Shown here: positions 41,999-51,356 of the stretch, piece by piece
Numbering within the stretch: position 1 is the first letter of the stretch
Layout of the letters: each line of letters opens with the position of its first letter
Assembly (NCBI GenBank): GCA_023953905.1
Contig: JAMLJA010000010.1
Coordinates: forward strand, 62,001-126,000
Origin: Rhizobiaceae bacterium
GTDB lineage: Bacteria > Pseudomonadota > Alphaproteobacteria > Rhizobiales > Rhizobiaceae
Direction of reading: 5' to 3'
DNA: 64,000 nt
The notes under the pieces: generated by a model
Databases searched by the model: none
What the model was told of the DNA's origin: nothing
Seen by the model: only the letters and a program-made list of their open reading frames with translations
Program-made: the position numbers and the translations under genes

Positions 41999-43111
41999 TT
42001 AGGTGACCACCCCAACTTTGTGCCGCGTGATCAGATCGAAATCGATCTCCACGCCCAGGCCGTCATTTGCCGGCACGCACACCATGCCGTTCGCGTCGAC
42101 GACGAGATCATCCACCAGCCCGTATTTTTGCACATCGTCGGGCAGAATGACTTCGAAGAACTCCGAGTTCGAGATGCCGCACATGACATGAAGGTTTGCG
42201 ACGTTGTTGAGAGAGTTGCCGCCGTGGTGGATCTCGAAGGTCATGTGAAACGCCTCCGCCAGATGAGCCGCCTTGACGCAAGCCGTTATGCCGCCTTTCA
42301 CCGCGACATCGCCCCTGAGATAGTCGGTAGCCTGGCCGGTGATCCACGGAGCATAGGCATGAAAGCCGCCGGGCGAGAACTCGGTGGCCAGGATCGGAAT
42401 ATCGAGCTTCTGGCGCAGCTTGGCCGAGTTGTAGATGTCGTCCTCGGCCAGTGGATCCTCAAACCAATAAAACCCCATCTCCTCGATCGCACGACCGACC
42501 CGCAGGGCCTCTGTGTAAGTGTACATCCAAGTCGAATCGAGCATCAGGCGGTAGTCGTCGCCGACGGCCTCGCGGACCGCCGCGCAGACCGCGATGTCGC
42601 CCTGCCAACCCTTGCGCGGCGGGTGAATCTTGTAGGCATGATAGCCTCGCGCCTTGACCTCCAGCGCTTCTTCGACATAGGCGCCAACGTCGTCATGCCC
42701 CGGCGAACTGGCATAGGCCGGGACGGCCGTCCTGTACCCACCGATCAGCCGGTGAATGGGCAGGCCGGCGATTTTCCCCGCCAAGTCCCATAGTGCGACA
42801 TCCACCGCGCCGATGCAGCGCCAGGTGGTCGAACGGAAGCGCTTGCAAATGGCAAGGTGGATTGCCTCCCGGTCGAGCGGGTTGCGACCGATCAGGATTG
42901 GTTTGAGCGTGTCGACGAGAGAAAACGCGTCAAGTTCGCAAGATTTCGTCACCGAGCCGAGAAACGCGTGCCCCTCCGGGCCTTCATCTGTCTTGAGCGT
43001 CACCAGTCCAAGCACACTGCTGCCTCTGGTTGGCGCATTGTGGGGGCCGAAGGACAGGGCGCGGATGTTCCGTTGCTCAAACTGGGTGACGCTGACATCG
43101 ACGATCTTCAT
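41999..43111 (-). CDS. Mandelate racemase/muconate lactonizing family protein (probable acid-sugar dehydratase)
   Basis: At 370 aa this is a typical enolase-superfamily enzyme of the mandelate-racemase group. Metal ligands are D192 (LMLDSTW), E218 (FEDP) and E244 (ATEFS); the D268/H295 pair has the 27-residue spacing of the mandelate racemase Asp-His dyad. On the other face, K161-I-H163 replaces the common KxK, with H163 at the position of the racemase base K166. Dehydration of an aldonic or aldaric acid with Mg2+ is a fair guess given the neighbours. The stop is 5' of an IS-derived gap; the start overlaps the upstream gene by ATGA. Confidence 0.88.
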   Translation of the reverse strand: MKIVDVSVTQFEQRNIRALSFGPHNAPTRGSSVLGLVTLKTDEGPEGHAFLGSVTKSCELDAFSLVDTLKPILIGRNPLDREAIHLAICKRFRSTTWRCIGAVDVALWDLAGKIAGLPIHRLIGGYRTAVPAYASSPGHDDVGAYVEEALEVKARGYHAYKIHPPRKGWQGDIAVCAAVREAVGDDYRLMLDSTWMYTYTEALRVGRAIEEMGFYWFEDPLAEDDIYNSAKLRQKLDIPILATEFSPGGFHAYAPWITGQATDYLRGDVAVKGGITACVKAAHLAEAFHMTFEIHHGGNSLNNVANLHVMCGISNSEFFEVILPDDVQKYGLVDDLVVDANGMVCVPANDGLGVEIDFDLITRHKVGVVT

Positions 43112-44187
43112 AAGCCTGCCACGCCGGCCGCTGTTCGTGACAGTCTGGATGGCGGCTCGGCGCCGACCTGGCGCCCCGCGGCAACAATGTCGGCCCAGCT
43201 TTTCGGATCGATCGGGACGCCGCGAGCAAGCCTTTCTTCCGTCAACGCCGCCTCAACATCGCCGGGAAGCAGCACGTCCGCATTGGGTCCGGAGCGGACC
43301 CATGCGACAAACTCGTCGATCTCTGGCGACAGGGTTGCCGCCGTGCCGAGATGGTCGGGAGACACGATGATCGACAGCATGCAGTTGATCGTTGAGTTGC
43401 GCCGTTTCGGACCCTTCTGCGTCTGACCGCCAATGAGCGCGGCGCCGAGCACTTCGCATACGAAAGAGAGCCCCCAGCCCTTATGGTCGCCGAAAGGCAG
43501 GAGGATGCCTTTCGGCTGGCCGAAAAGAACCGAAGCATCCGTCGTCGGCGTGCCGTCGGCCGTCAGCAAGGCGCCTTCCGGCAGAGGCTTGCCCGAATTC
43601 ATGGCGACGCGGACCTTTCCCACGGCAAGCTTGCTGGTGGCGAAATCGAGAATGAGCGGCCGCTCCCCCGCGCGGGGGATACCTACGGAGAACGGATTTG
43701 TGCCGACTCTCGCCGCCGCGCCGCCGAAAGGCGCGACGGATGGGTCGCTCACCACATTGACGAAATGAATGGAGACCAGGCCCTCGGCTGCGCATTGCTC
43801 TGACCAATGGCCGATCCTTCCGACATGATGACTGTTGCGCAGGCCGATCAGCGCGACGCCGTTGCGGCGTGCCTTGGCGATGCCGATCTCCATGGCGTCA
43901 TGTGCCATGACCTGACCGTAGCCGCCATTCCCGTCGCAGACGGCAAGGCTGTCGGTTTCCGTTACCACCGACAGCCCCTCGTTCGGCCTCAGATCGCCGC
44001 AGCTAAGATTGCGAATATAGACGGGTATCGAGCCAACACCGTGGGAATCGTGTCCGCGGAGATTGGCATCTACCAGATGGCGCGCGACGAGACGCGCTTC
44101 GCGGTCATTTGAACCAGCGGTAAGAAAGATGTTCGCGACATAGTCGTGCAGAATCTGGTCGTTCACGACGATCTGTTCGCCGGGCAT
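43108..44187 (-). CDS. Ldh family oxidoreductase (malate/L-lactate/ureidoglycolate/sulfolactate dehydrogenase type)
   Basis: The 359-aa NAD(P)-dependent dehydrogenase is not of the Rossmann type. The family motifs are NLRGHDSHGVGSIPVYI (about residues 43-59), the ligand stretch LRNSHHVGRIGHW with its catalytic-type histidine, and GGAAARVGTNPFSVGIP. It would interconvert a 2-hydroxy acid and its 2-oxo acid. The gene overlaps the mandelate-racemase-type gene and is about 76 bp downstream of the binding protein, so the three probably form an operon. Confidence 0.9.
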   Translation of the reverse strand: MPGEQIVVNDQILHDYVANIFLTAGSNDREARLVARHLVDANLRGHDSHGVGSIPVYIRNLSCGDLRPNEGLSVVTETDSLAVCDGNGGYGQVMAHDAMEIGIAKARRNGVALIGLRNSHHVGRIGHWSEQCAAEGLVSIHFVNVVSDPSVAPFGGAAARVGTNPFSVGIPRAGERPLILDFATSKLAVGKVRVAMNSGKPLPEGALLTADGTPTTDASVLFGQPKGILLPFGDHKGWGLSFVCEVLGAALIGGQTQKGPKRRNSTINCMLSIIVSPDHLGTAATLSPEIDEFVAWVRSGPNADVLLPGDVEAALTEERLARGVPIDPKSWADIVAAGRQVGAEPPSRLSRTAAGVAGL

Positions 44188-44263
44188 GCATTGTCCCTTC
44201 CGCTGAGCTGCAAAGAAAACGGCTGCCCACCGACTCGTGAGCAGCCGCGCTTGATGCCATCAA

Positions 44264-45742
44264 TCAGTTGACCGTGATGGAGGCGAGATAAGGTGCCTCT
44301 ATCGGCGAGAATTGCAGGCCGGAAACGTTCGAGCGGGTGACATAGACAATCTTCAGGTCGCCCCAGAAAATGCCGACCGCATCGTCCCAGATCATTTTTG
44401 TCGCTTCAGCATAGATCTTCTGGCGCTTCTCCTGGTCGCTTTCGGCCTTTGCGGCGAGAAGCAGCTTGTCCAGCTCCGGATTTGCGTAATTCATCTCCTT
44501 GTTCTCGGAGTAATAGAGCCGCCCGACCGTGTAATCGGCATCAAGCGTCAGCGCCGGATTGGACGAGAGCACCATGTCCCAGTTCATCTCGCGGAAATTC
44601 TGGGTGAAAATAGCGCGCTCCTGCTCGAGCGGCCTTACCTTCACGCCGACCGCGTCCCAGTAGGAGATGAAAGTTTGGGCGAAATCAGAAATGCCCGGGA
44701 AGAAGTTCTGGCCGAAGAGCAAACTGGTTTCGAAACCTTCGGGCATGCCAGCCTCAGCGAGCAGCGCCTTCGCCTTCTCCGGGTCGTAGGTGTAAGGGTC
44801 GAGCGGCGTGAAGCCGAAGACCGTCTCCGGAATGACGTTGCGCGCCGGCGTTCCGGTCTCGGGTTTGAGATCCTTGAGAACCTTGGTGGTGTCGATGGCA
44901 TGCCACATGGCGCGACGCACGCGTGCGTCGTCGAACGGCTTGCGGGCGGCGTTGAACCATGCATAGCCATAGGTGGCGCTCGGCACGACATCCACTTTCA
45001 CGGCATTGTCGCCGCGCAGCTGGGCGAGTTCGTCATCGGAGAAAGCCCAGGCAATGTCGACCTCGCCATTGAGGATGGCGGTAACGCGTGCCGTCTGCTC
45101 CGGAATGTTGACGAACTGCAGCCCCTCGATCTTTGGCTTATCACCCCAGTAATCCGGGTTGGCCGTCACAGTGAGGCTGTCACCCGGCGAAAACTCCTCG
45201 ATCTTGAATGGTCCCGTGCCGGGCATGACAACACCAGCGCCATATTCTTCCGGTCCCTTCGCGCTCACCACCTCGGATGGAGCGATCGACAGAAACGAGG
45301 TGATGCGCAGAAAAGGACCGACAGGGTTCTTGAGATGGATCACAACCGTCTGCGGGTCTGGCGTGTCGACGCTCTCCAGAACCTTCCATTGACTTGCCAG
45401 GCCACCCTTGGCCCTGGACAAACGCTCCGCAGACGCCTTCACATCGGCGGAATCGAATGCGCTGCCATCGTGAAACTTGACGCCGGTGCGCAGCTTGAAC
45501 TCCCAGGTCTTGTCGTCGATCTGCTTCCAGCTTTCGGCGAGAACCGGCACCGCCTGGTCGCCATCGAACTTGACCAACGTCTCGAAGATCTGGCGCGCCA
45601 CCAACACGGATTCTCGTAGAAGCGCATTCGGTCCGTGCGGGTCGATGTCGATGATGGTGCGCGGCGGCGATACCTTCACCACCTCGGCCGACGCAGCGGT
45701 CGACAGAAGCGCCGCTGCGAGTACGATCAAAAGCTTTTTCAT
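44264..45742 (-). CDS. ABC transporter substrate-binding protein, family 5 (dipeptide/organic acid type)
   Basis: The ATG at 45742 has GGGAGGAG just upstream and starts a signal peptide (MKKLLIVLAAALLSTAASA). The mature protein (about 475 aa) has FKLRTGVKFHDGSAFDSADVKASAERL and the C-terminal family 5 pattern. No permease or ATPase lies next to it; the matching set, which lacks its own binding protein, is at 50328-54002. A candidate operator shared with the GntR/dehydratase promoter is 49 bp upstream. Confidence 0.9.
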   Translation of the reverse strand: MKKLLIVLAAALLSTAASAEVVKVSPPRTIIDIDPHGPNALLRESVLVARQIFETLVKFDGDQAVPVLAESWKQIDDKTWEFKLRTGVKFHDGSAFDSADVKASAERLSRAKGGLASQWKVLESVDTPDPQTVVIHLKNPVGPFLRITSFLSIAPSEVVSAKGPEEYGAGVVMPGTGPFKIEEFSPGDSLTVTANPDYWGDKPKIEGLQFVNIPEQTARVTAILNGEVDIAWAFSDDELAQLRGDNAVKVDVVPSATYGYAWFNAARKPFDDARVRRAMWHAIDTTKVLKDLKPETGTPARNVIPETVFGFTPLDPYTYDPEKAKALLAEAGMPEGFETSLLFGQNFFPGISDFAQTFISYWDAVGVKVRPLEQERAIFTQNFREMNWDMVLSSNPALTLDADYTVGRLYYSENKEMNYANPELDKLLLAAKAESDQEKRQKIYAEATKMIWDDAVGIFWGDLKIVYVTRSNVSGLQFSPIEAPYLASITVN

Positions 45743-45790
45743 GTTTCTCCTCCCACTGGCCTTCGCCCGTTCGCCGCGAACTAAATTCAT

Positions 45791-45808
45791 TTGTCATCCA
45801 TATGTCAA
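45791..45808. promoter_or_regulatory. Candidate GntR operator upstream of the binding protein
   Basis: TTGTCATCCATATGTCAA has TTGnCAT and ATGnCAA arms around a 4-bp centre. A similar sequence (14 of 18 bases) occurs upstream of the GntR gene, at 47699-47716 on the other strand. It lies 49-66 bp before the binding-protein start. Confidence 0.4.
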
Positions 45809-45945
45809 TAGTTGTTGCAAAAATTGGGTGAGATTTGTAAACATTGACTCTCGCATCCATTGATAAATCGTTCTGGCTGAACTGCCCCCTCGCGCGGCTC
45901 GTGATGGCGCTGACCGACAAATTCACCGCTCAAGAGGTGACGACT

Positions 45946-46887
45946 TTGACTAACGGCATATCGGACCGCACGGTTTTGCAGGTTGGGCCGCTCGCCCCTG
46001 AGGCGGAGGAACTTCTTCGCCGCACCTTTGACCTGGTTCGGGTCGATACAGCGGAAAGCATCGCGGCGCGGCCGGACCTGGCTGCCATCGAGGCCATAGC
46101 AACCAGCGGCAAGGTGCCCTTAGACGCCGCCCTAATGGGTCGCCTTCGCCATTTGCGGATCATTTCGTGTCTGGGCGCAGGCACAGACGGTATCGACATG
46201 GCTGAGGCGGCCCGACGCGGGATTTCAGTCGCCACCACGGCATCGGTGCTCGCCGGCGATGTCGCCGATGTGGCGATGGGATTGGTGATCGTCGCCGGGA
46301 GAGATTTTATCGGCGCCAGTCGTCACGCCGTGGGAGGCAAGTGGCAGCATGGCCGTTACCCGCTCGGCCAGTCGCTCAGTGGAGCGAGACTGGGCATTGT
46401 TGGGCTCGGCAACATCGGCAATGCCGTTGCCACGCGAGCCACGGCATTTGGCATGCAAGTGGCCTATCATTCGAGGCGGCGTGTAGAAGCCGCGCCGTGG
46501 AACCATGTGTCGAATCTCGTGGAACTAGCCCTCTGGTCCGACTTCCTGGTGCTTTGCTGCCCCGGTGGCGAGGCGACGCGGCGTCTCGTTGGGCGGGAGG
46601 TGCTTGTGGCACTGGGCGCCGAGGGCAGGCTGATCAACGTCTCCCGCGGATCTGTGGTCGATGAAGCTGCCCTCATCGATGCACTGGATCAGGGCGTTAT
46701 CGCTGCGGCCGGGCTCGATGTGTGTGAGAACGAGCCGAACCCAAGCCGCTCACTCGCTGACAATTCACGTGTTTTTCTTTTGCCGCATATCGGCAGCGCA
46801 ACGACGCAGACACGGACCCAGATGGCCGAGGCTATGGTGAAGGCCCTCACGCGCGAGCTATGCGATTTCCCGCGCGCCAATACCTGA
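45946..46887 (+). CDS. D-isomer-specific 2-hydroxyacid dehydrogenase
   Basis: I choose the TTG at 45946 because AGAGGTGA lies close upstream and 313 aa is family length; the frame is open to 45844, and an ATG at 45904 has no ribosome site. The NAD-binding motif is LGIVGLGNIGNAVATRA. The catalytic set is the Arg of NVSRGSVVDE, the Glu of LDVCENEPNP and the His of LLPHIGSAT. It reduces a 2-oxo acid or oxidises the D-2-hydroxy acid, linking the dehydratase products to the oxidase and aldolase nearby. Confidence 0.88.
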   Translation: MTNGISDRTVLQVGPLAPEAEELLRRTFDLVRVDTAESIAARPDLAAIEAIATSGKVPLDAALMGRLRHLRIISCLGAGTDGIDMAEAARRGISVATTASVLAGDVADVAMGLVIVAGRDFIGASRHAVGGKWQHGRYPLGQSLSGARLGIVGLGNIGNAVATRATAFGMQVAYHSRRRVEAAPWNHVSNLVELALWSDFLVLCCPGGEATRRLVGREVLVALGAEGRLINVSRGSVVDEAALIDALDQGVIAAAGLDVCENEPNPSRSLADNSRVFLLPHIGSATTQTRTQMAEAMVKALTRELCDFPRANT

Positions 46888-46892
46888 ACAGG

Positions 46893-47657
46893 CTACATAT
46901 CTTCGGTAACCGGGATCCGGTCGATCATGTAGTCGTAGGCGTTCTGGATATGGTAGCGCATATACTCGCGCGCATCGTCCGCCTGGCGGCGTTCGATAAG
47001 CCGTAGGATCTCACGATGTTCCCCATTGATCCTGGTGCGATGCTCGACCGGATCTGGCGCCTTGGTCGCGTTGCAAAGACGCAGATACACCTGAAAACCG
47101 GGCTGCGAGCGCACCAATTGTATCGACTTTTCCAGGAAGGGATTGTCAGCAGCCGCGACCACCGACAGGTGGAAATCGTAGGCTTCCAACGGCTCCTGCA
47201 TGAATGTTGGAAAATTATGAGTCGGCGGATAAACGCATTCGCTGATGCGCTTGAGCGATGCTGGTCCATGACGCAACGCGGCCAGATAGGCGGCCTCGCT
47301 TTCGATTAGCAGGCGAAACTCGAAGCACCGCTGCAGATCGCGCACACTGCTGCCCTGAAGAACTTCGCTGCGTGCGGCGACCGAACCTTCGACCTCACGA
47401 ATGACGACCGTGCCCGAGCCTTGCACCGAACGCACCAGTCCCTTGTCGCGCAGCTTTGCGATCGCCGCCCTGACAACGGGACGCGACACGTGAAAATGCT
47501 GGCTGAGTTCGTTTTCCGTTGGGAGTTTCCCCTCATAGGGAATGCGTCCCTCCTCAATCCAGCCGAGCAACGAGCGATAGACCGTATCGCTGCGATTTCC
47601 CTCGCGCATCACCGGTCCGGGTGCAGCACCGCCAAATGTTTCGGGACTCGAATCCAT
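46893..47657 (-). CDS. GntR/FadR-type (FCD domain) transcriptional regulator
   Basis: The 254-aa protein has a winged helix (KLPTENELSQHFHVSRPVVRAAIAKLRDKGLV, about residues 40-71) and a C-terminal FCD domain with conserved histidines (DFHLSVVAAADNP, NGEHREILRLIE, MRYHIQNA). It converges with the 2-hydroxyacid dehydrogenase gene and diverges from the dehydratase gene; the intergenic region has a candidate operator at 47699. It is the probable regulator of this sugar-acid module. Confidence 0.9.
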   Translation of the reverse strand: MDSSPETFGGAAPGPVMREGNRSDTVYRSLLGWIEEGRIPYEGKLPTENELSQHFHVSRPVVRAAIAKLRDKGLVRSVQGSGTVVIREVEGSVAARSEVLQGSSVRDLQRCFEFRLLIESEAAYLAALRHGPASLKRISECVYPPTHNFPTFMQEPLEAYDFHLSVVAAADNPFLEKSIQLVRSQPGFQVYLRLCNATKAPDPVEHRTRINGEHREILRLIERRQADDAREYMRYHIQNAYDYMIDRIPVTEDM

Positions 47658-47698
47658 ATGTGCTGCATATCACATACGCGGAGAATTTGGCAAGAACC

Positions 47699-47716
47699 AT
47701 TACAAATATATGACAA
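47699..47716. promoter_or_regulatory. Candidate GntR operator between the regulator and dehydratase genes
   Basis: On the minus strand it reads TTGTCATATATTTGTAAT, matching 14 of 18 positions of the site at 45791-45808. It lies 42 bp upstream of the GntR start and 76 bp upstream of the dehydratase start, so a single bound dimer could affect both. Confidence 0.4.
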
Positions 47717-47791
47717 ATCTATTGACAACATCAGCGCTGTCGGTAAGTTGCGGCGAAATTTGTCGCGCCCTCGACGAACGGTGAAGACTTC

Positions 47792-49516
47792 ATGAAAAGA
47801 ATTTCGGTTTCGGATCTGCGCAGCCAGCGCTGGTACAACGCCCCGGCGATGCGCACCTTCAACCATCGCTCGCGGACGTTCCAGATCGGCTATTCAAAGG
47901 CCGATTTCGAGAACAAGCCGGTAATCGCGATCCTCAACACCTGGAGCGACTTCAACCAGTGCCACTCGCATTTCAAGCAGCGTGTGGAGGAAGTAAAACG
48001 CGGCGTCTGGCAGGCCGGCGGCTTCCCGATCGAGGTTCCTGCGATCTCGCTTAGCGAGCCGATGATGAAACCGACAACCATGCTCTACCGCAATTTGTTG
48101 GCGATGGAGGCCGAGGAAATTTTGCGCGCGCATCCGGTCGACGGCGCCGTATTGATGGGCGGTTGCGACAAGACCACGCCCGGCCTGCTCATGGGGGCGT
48201 TCAGCATGAACCTGCCCTGCATATTCGTGCCGGCTGGTCCGATGCTCAATGCACGCTGGCGCGGCCATACCTTGGGCAGCGGCAGCGACAATTGGAAGTT
48301 CTGGGACGAAAAACGGGCCGGCAACATCACCGACGCGCAATGGCATAGCATGGAGGAACAGATCGCCCGTTCGCCGGGTCATTGCATGACGATGGGCACA
48401 GCCTCGACCATGACGAGCGCGGCTGAGGCAATGGGCATGACGCTGCCGGGCGCCGCGTCCATTCCGGCTCCCGATTCCAATCATCCGCGCATGGCGTCGG
48501 ATTCCGGCCGCCGTATCGTCGACATGGTCTGGGAAGACATGCGACCCAGAAGTCTGCTGTCGATGCAGTCGTTTGAGAACGCGGTCACCACGGTGATGGC
48601 GCTGGGCGGTTCGACGAATGCCGTGATCCACCTCATCGCCATGGCGCGACGCCTGTCCATCCCGCTCGATCTCGACACGTTCGATCGCATCTCGCGGCGA
48701 ACGCCGGTGCTTGCCAATCTAAGGCCGTCGGGCAAGTTCCTGATGGAGGATTTCTATTATGCCGGAGGTCTGCGCGCCTTGATGCGCAATATGCTCGACC
48801 TCTTGCATGCTGACGCGGTGACGGTGAACGGGAAGACGTTGGCCGAAAACGTGGCCGATGCCGACACGTTCGACGCGGACATCATCCGCCCACTCGACAA
48901 TCCGATCCTCGCCGAAGGCGGGCTCGTCGTGCTGAAGGGATCACTCGCGCCCGACGGCGCGGTGATCAAGCCGGCCGCCTCCACCCCCGCTCTGATGAAG
49001 CATCGCGGTCGCGCTGTTACCTTTGCCAGCCGCGACGATCTGGCGAAGCGCATCGACGACCCGGATCTCGACATCACCGAGAACGACGTCATCGTGCTGA
49101 AGGGCGCCGGTCCCGTGGGCGCGCCAGGCATGCCGGAGTGGGGTGCGCTTCCGGTGCCGAAGAAGCTGCTGCAGAAAGGCGTGCGCGACATGCTGCGCAT
49201 CTCGGACGCGCGTATGAGTGGAACGAGTTTCGGGGCCTGCGTGCTGCATGTCTCGCCAGAGGCGGCGCGGGGCGGGCCGCTGGCGCTTGTGGAGGATGGC
49301 GACATCATCGAGATCGATGTGTCGGAGCGGAGGCTCGACCTCATGGTCTCCGAGGAAGAACTGGCGCGTCGCCGCGCCGCCTGGACGGCGCCGGCACCCT
49401 ACTACACGCGCGGCTACGGACTGATGTTTGCGCAGCATGTGATGTCCGCCGACAAAGGCTGCGATTTCGACTTCCTCGAGCCGGCGGGCGAAACGCCTGA
49501 ACCCAAGATCTATTGA
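47792..49516 (+). CDS. IlvD/Edd family dehydratase (aldonic-acid dehydratase type)
   Basis: The 574-aa protein is typical in length. Cluster-binding cysteines appear in SDFNQCHSH (about residue 57), MGGCDKTTPG and PGHCMTMGTAS, which carry the Fe-S cluster and Mg2+ used to dehydrate 2,3-dihydroxy acids. The sequence pattern (RWYNAPAMRTFNHRSRTFQIG at the start) is closer to sugar-acid dehydratases such as L-arabinonate or D-xylonate dehydratase than to biosynthetic IlvD. The next gene is an RraA-type aldolase, so a 2-keto-3-deoxy acid is probably formed and then cleaved. Confidence 0.9.
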   Translation: MKRISVSDLRSQRWYNAPAMRTFNHRSRTFQIGYSKADFENKPVIAILNTWSDFNQCHSHFKQRVEEVKRGVWQAGGFPIEVPAISLSEPMMKPTTMLYRNLLAMEAEEILRAHPVDGAVLMGGCDKTTPGLLMGAFSMNLPCIFVPAGPMLNARWRGHTLGSGSDNWKFWDEKRAGNITDAQWHSMEEQIARSPGHCMTMGTASTMTSAAEAMGMTLPGAASIPAPDSNHPRMASDSGRRIVDMVWEDMRPRSLLSMQSFENAVTTVMALGGSTNAVIHLIAMARRLSIPLDLDTFDRISRRTPVLANLRPSGKFLMEDFYYAGGLRALMRNMLDLLHADAVTVNGKTLAENVADADTFDADIIRPLDNPILAEGGLVVLKGSLAPDGAVIKPAASTPALMKHRGRAVTFASRDDLAKRIDDPDLDITENDVIVLKGAGPVGAPGMPEWGALPVPKKLLQKGVRDMLRISDARMSGTSFGACVLHVSPEAARGGPLALVEDGDIIEIDVSERRLDLMVSEEELARRRAAWTAPAPYYTRGYGLMFAQHVMSADKGCDFDFLEPAGETPEPKIY

Positions 49517-49530
49517 GAAAGCCAGCAGCC

Positions 49531-50259
49531 GTGACCACCGAAGCCGACAACGACATCATCGCACGCCTCAAACGCTGCGGGACCGCGACCCTGTCGACGA
49601 TCCTCACCAGGCGCGGTTTGAACCGCGTCTTCATGTACGGCGTCGCACCCTTGCCGGGATCGATGCCGCGCATGGTGGGCCGCGCCTTCACCATGCGTTC
49701 GGTTGCCATGCGTGAAGACAAGCTTGCCGAGGACAAGTCACAGGATCCGCGCGTCAATCTGCAGCGCCGGGCGACGGAGGAGTGCGGCGTCGGCGAAGTG
49801 CTGGTGATCGACTGCCGCGGCGACGCGTCGGGCGCGAGCGGCGGTCTGATGCTGTTCGAGCGCATGCGGCTGCGGGGTTGTGCGGGTGTTGTGTCGGATG
49901 GCGGCGTGCGCGATGCGTGGGAAATCGCGGCCTCTGGCTTTCCGGTATACGCGAAAGCTGTCTGCCCGCCGAACAGCACGCTGGCGCATCGCTTCATCGA
50001 CCTGAACGTGCCAATCAGCTGCGGTGGGGCGGCGGTTTATCCCGGCGATTTCATTGCCGGCGATCCGGATGGCTGCATCGTCATTCCTCAGGCGATCGCG
50101 GACGAGGTGTCGCGGCAGGCGCTTGCCTATGAGGAACAGGAGGAGTTCATCCTGCGCCGCCTGCGCGCCGGTAACCCGATCTACGGAACATATCCGCTCG
50201 AGGCCGAGGGGCTGGCCGAGTACGAGGCGGAGCGCGCGGCGCGCAAGGTTGAAGACTGA
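49531..50259 (+). CDS. RraA-like/4-hydroxy-4-methyl-2-oxoglutarate aldolase-type protein
   Basis: The GTG at 49531 gives 242 aa; a TTG at 49513 overlapping the dehydratase stop is possible. The domain shows CGTATLSTIL, the GASGGLMLFERMRLRGCAGVVSDGGVRDAWEI core with Gly-rich loop and DGGVRD metal and substrate residues, and an extended C-terminus (FILRRLRAGNPIYGTYP). Members without RNase-E-inhibiting function are Mg2+-dependent pyruvate aldolases or oxaloacetate decarboxylases. Cleavage of the dehydrated sugar acid to pyruvate and an aldehyde fits the operon. Confidence 0.85.
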   Translation: MTTEADNDIIARLKRCGTATLSTILTRRGLNRVFMYGVAPLPGSMPRMVGRAFTMRSVAMREDKLAEDKSQDPRVNLQRRATEECGVGEVLVIDCRGDASGASGGLMLFERMRLRGCAGVVSDGGVRDAWEIAASGFPVYAKAVCPPNSTLAHRFIDLNVPISCGGAAVYPGDFIAGDPDGCIVIPQAIADEVSRQALAYEEQEEFILRRLRAGNPIYGTYPLEAEGLAEYEAERAARKVED

Positions 50260-50327
50260 CATCATGCAGGTGAAGCTGCAGGTGACGCCAGATGAAGCGC
50301 CACCGATGCAGCGGGGGAGGACAAGGC

Positions 50328-51356
50328 TTGGTTGAACCAGCAACGAGCGGGCAAAGAGCACCAGCGACGAAGGCGGCCGATCCCTTGCTATCGGTCCGCG
50401 ATTTGACGGTGAAGGCCGGCGCGCTGGAGTTGGTGCATGGCGTGAGCTTCGACCTCGCGTCCGGCACGGTGACGGCGCTGGTCGGGGAATCAGGCAGCGG
50501 CAAGAGCCTCACGGCGCAGGCAATCCTCGGACTTCTCGCCCGGGAGGTCTACGCGGTGAGCGGAACGTCCCTTGCCTTCAACGGCACTTCGCTCGGATTC
50601 GGCGGCAATCATCTCCCAAGGGGCTTCCGCGGTCTGCTCACCGGCTACGTGATGCAAGACCCCTCCTCGGCGCTCGATCCGACCATGACAGTTGGGGGCC
50701 AGATCGCCGAAATGTTCATGGTGCATCGCGGCATGGGACGCATGGCGGCTTTGAAGGAGGCGGCCCGCATGCTGGACCTCGTGCGCGTTCCAAACGCCAG
50801 CGCCCGCATCTATGACTATCCACATCAGTTCTCCGGCGGCATGAAGCAGCGCGTGCTGATCGCAATGGCGGTGGCGCTGTCGCCGCGTCTGCTCATAGCC
50901 GATGAGCCCACCACGGCGCTCGACGTCACCGTACAAGCCGAAATCCTCGCGCTGATTGACGATCTGCGCGTGGATCTCGACATGGCGGTTTTGATCATCA
51001 CGCATGATTTCGGCGTGGTCTATCAATGCGCTGACCGCGTGCTGGTCATGTATGCCGGCAAGCTCGTCGAGGGTGGCGAGACGCTTCAGATCACGGAACG
51101 CGGGCGGCATCCTTACACGCGCGGGTTGATCGCCTCGATCCCGGACCTGGACGATCTCGATCGCCGGGTCGTGCCCATTCCTGGCCAGCCGCCGCGACCG
51201 GAGGCGAGTTGGCGCGGCAGTTGTGCTTTCAGTCCGCGCTGCGGCTGGAAGGTGGAACGATGCCTGAACGACGTGCCGCGCGAGGAGATCCTGGCTGGCA
51301 GCGCCATTGTCCGCTGCTTCGAGTGGCAGCGCGTCGAAGCGGGTCGCACAAGATGA
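50328..51356 (+). CDS. Dipeptide-type ABC transporter ATP-binding protein (DppD-like)
   Basis: The TTG at 50328 has GGGGGAGG 7 bp upstream and starts a 342-aa protein. Walker A is GESGSGKSL, the signature is FSGGMKQR and Walker B is [12 protein letters not shown]; the C-terminal oligopeptide extension has the Cys-type stretch SCAFSPRCGWKVERCLNDVP. The start of the next ATPase overlaps the stop. It is part of a four-gene ATPase/permease set that depends on a binding protein encoded elsewhere, most likely at 44264-45742. Confidence 0.9.
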   Translation: MVEPATSGQRAPATKAADPLLSVRDLTVKAGALELVHGVSFDLASGTVTALVGESGSGKSLTAQAILGLLAREVYAVSGTSLAFNGTSLGFGGNHLPRGFRGLLTGYVMQDPSSALDPTMTVGGQIAEMFMVHRGMGRMAALKEAARMLDLVRVPNASARIYDYPHQFSGGMKQRVLIAMAVALSPRLLIADEPTTALDVTVQAEILALIDDLRVDLDMAVLIITHDFGVVYQCADRVLVMYAGKLVEGGETLQITERGRHPYTRGLIASIPDLDDLDRRVVPIPGQPPRPEASWRGSCAFSPRCGWKVERCLNDVPREEILAGSAIVRCFEWQRVEAGRTR

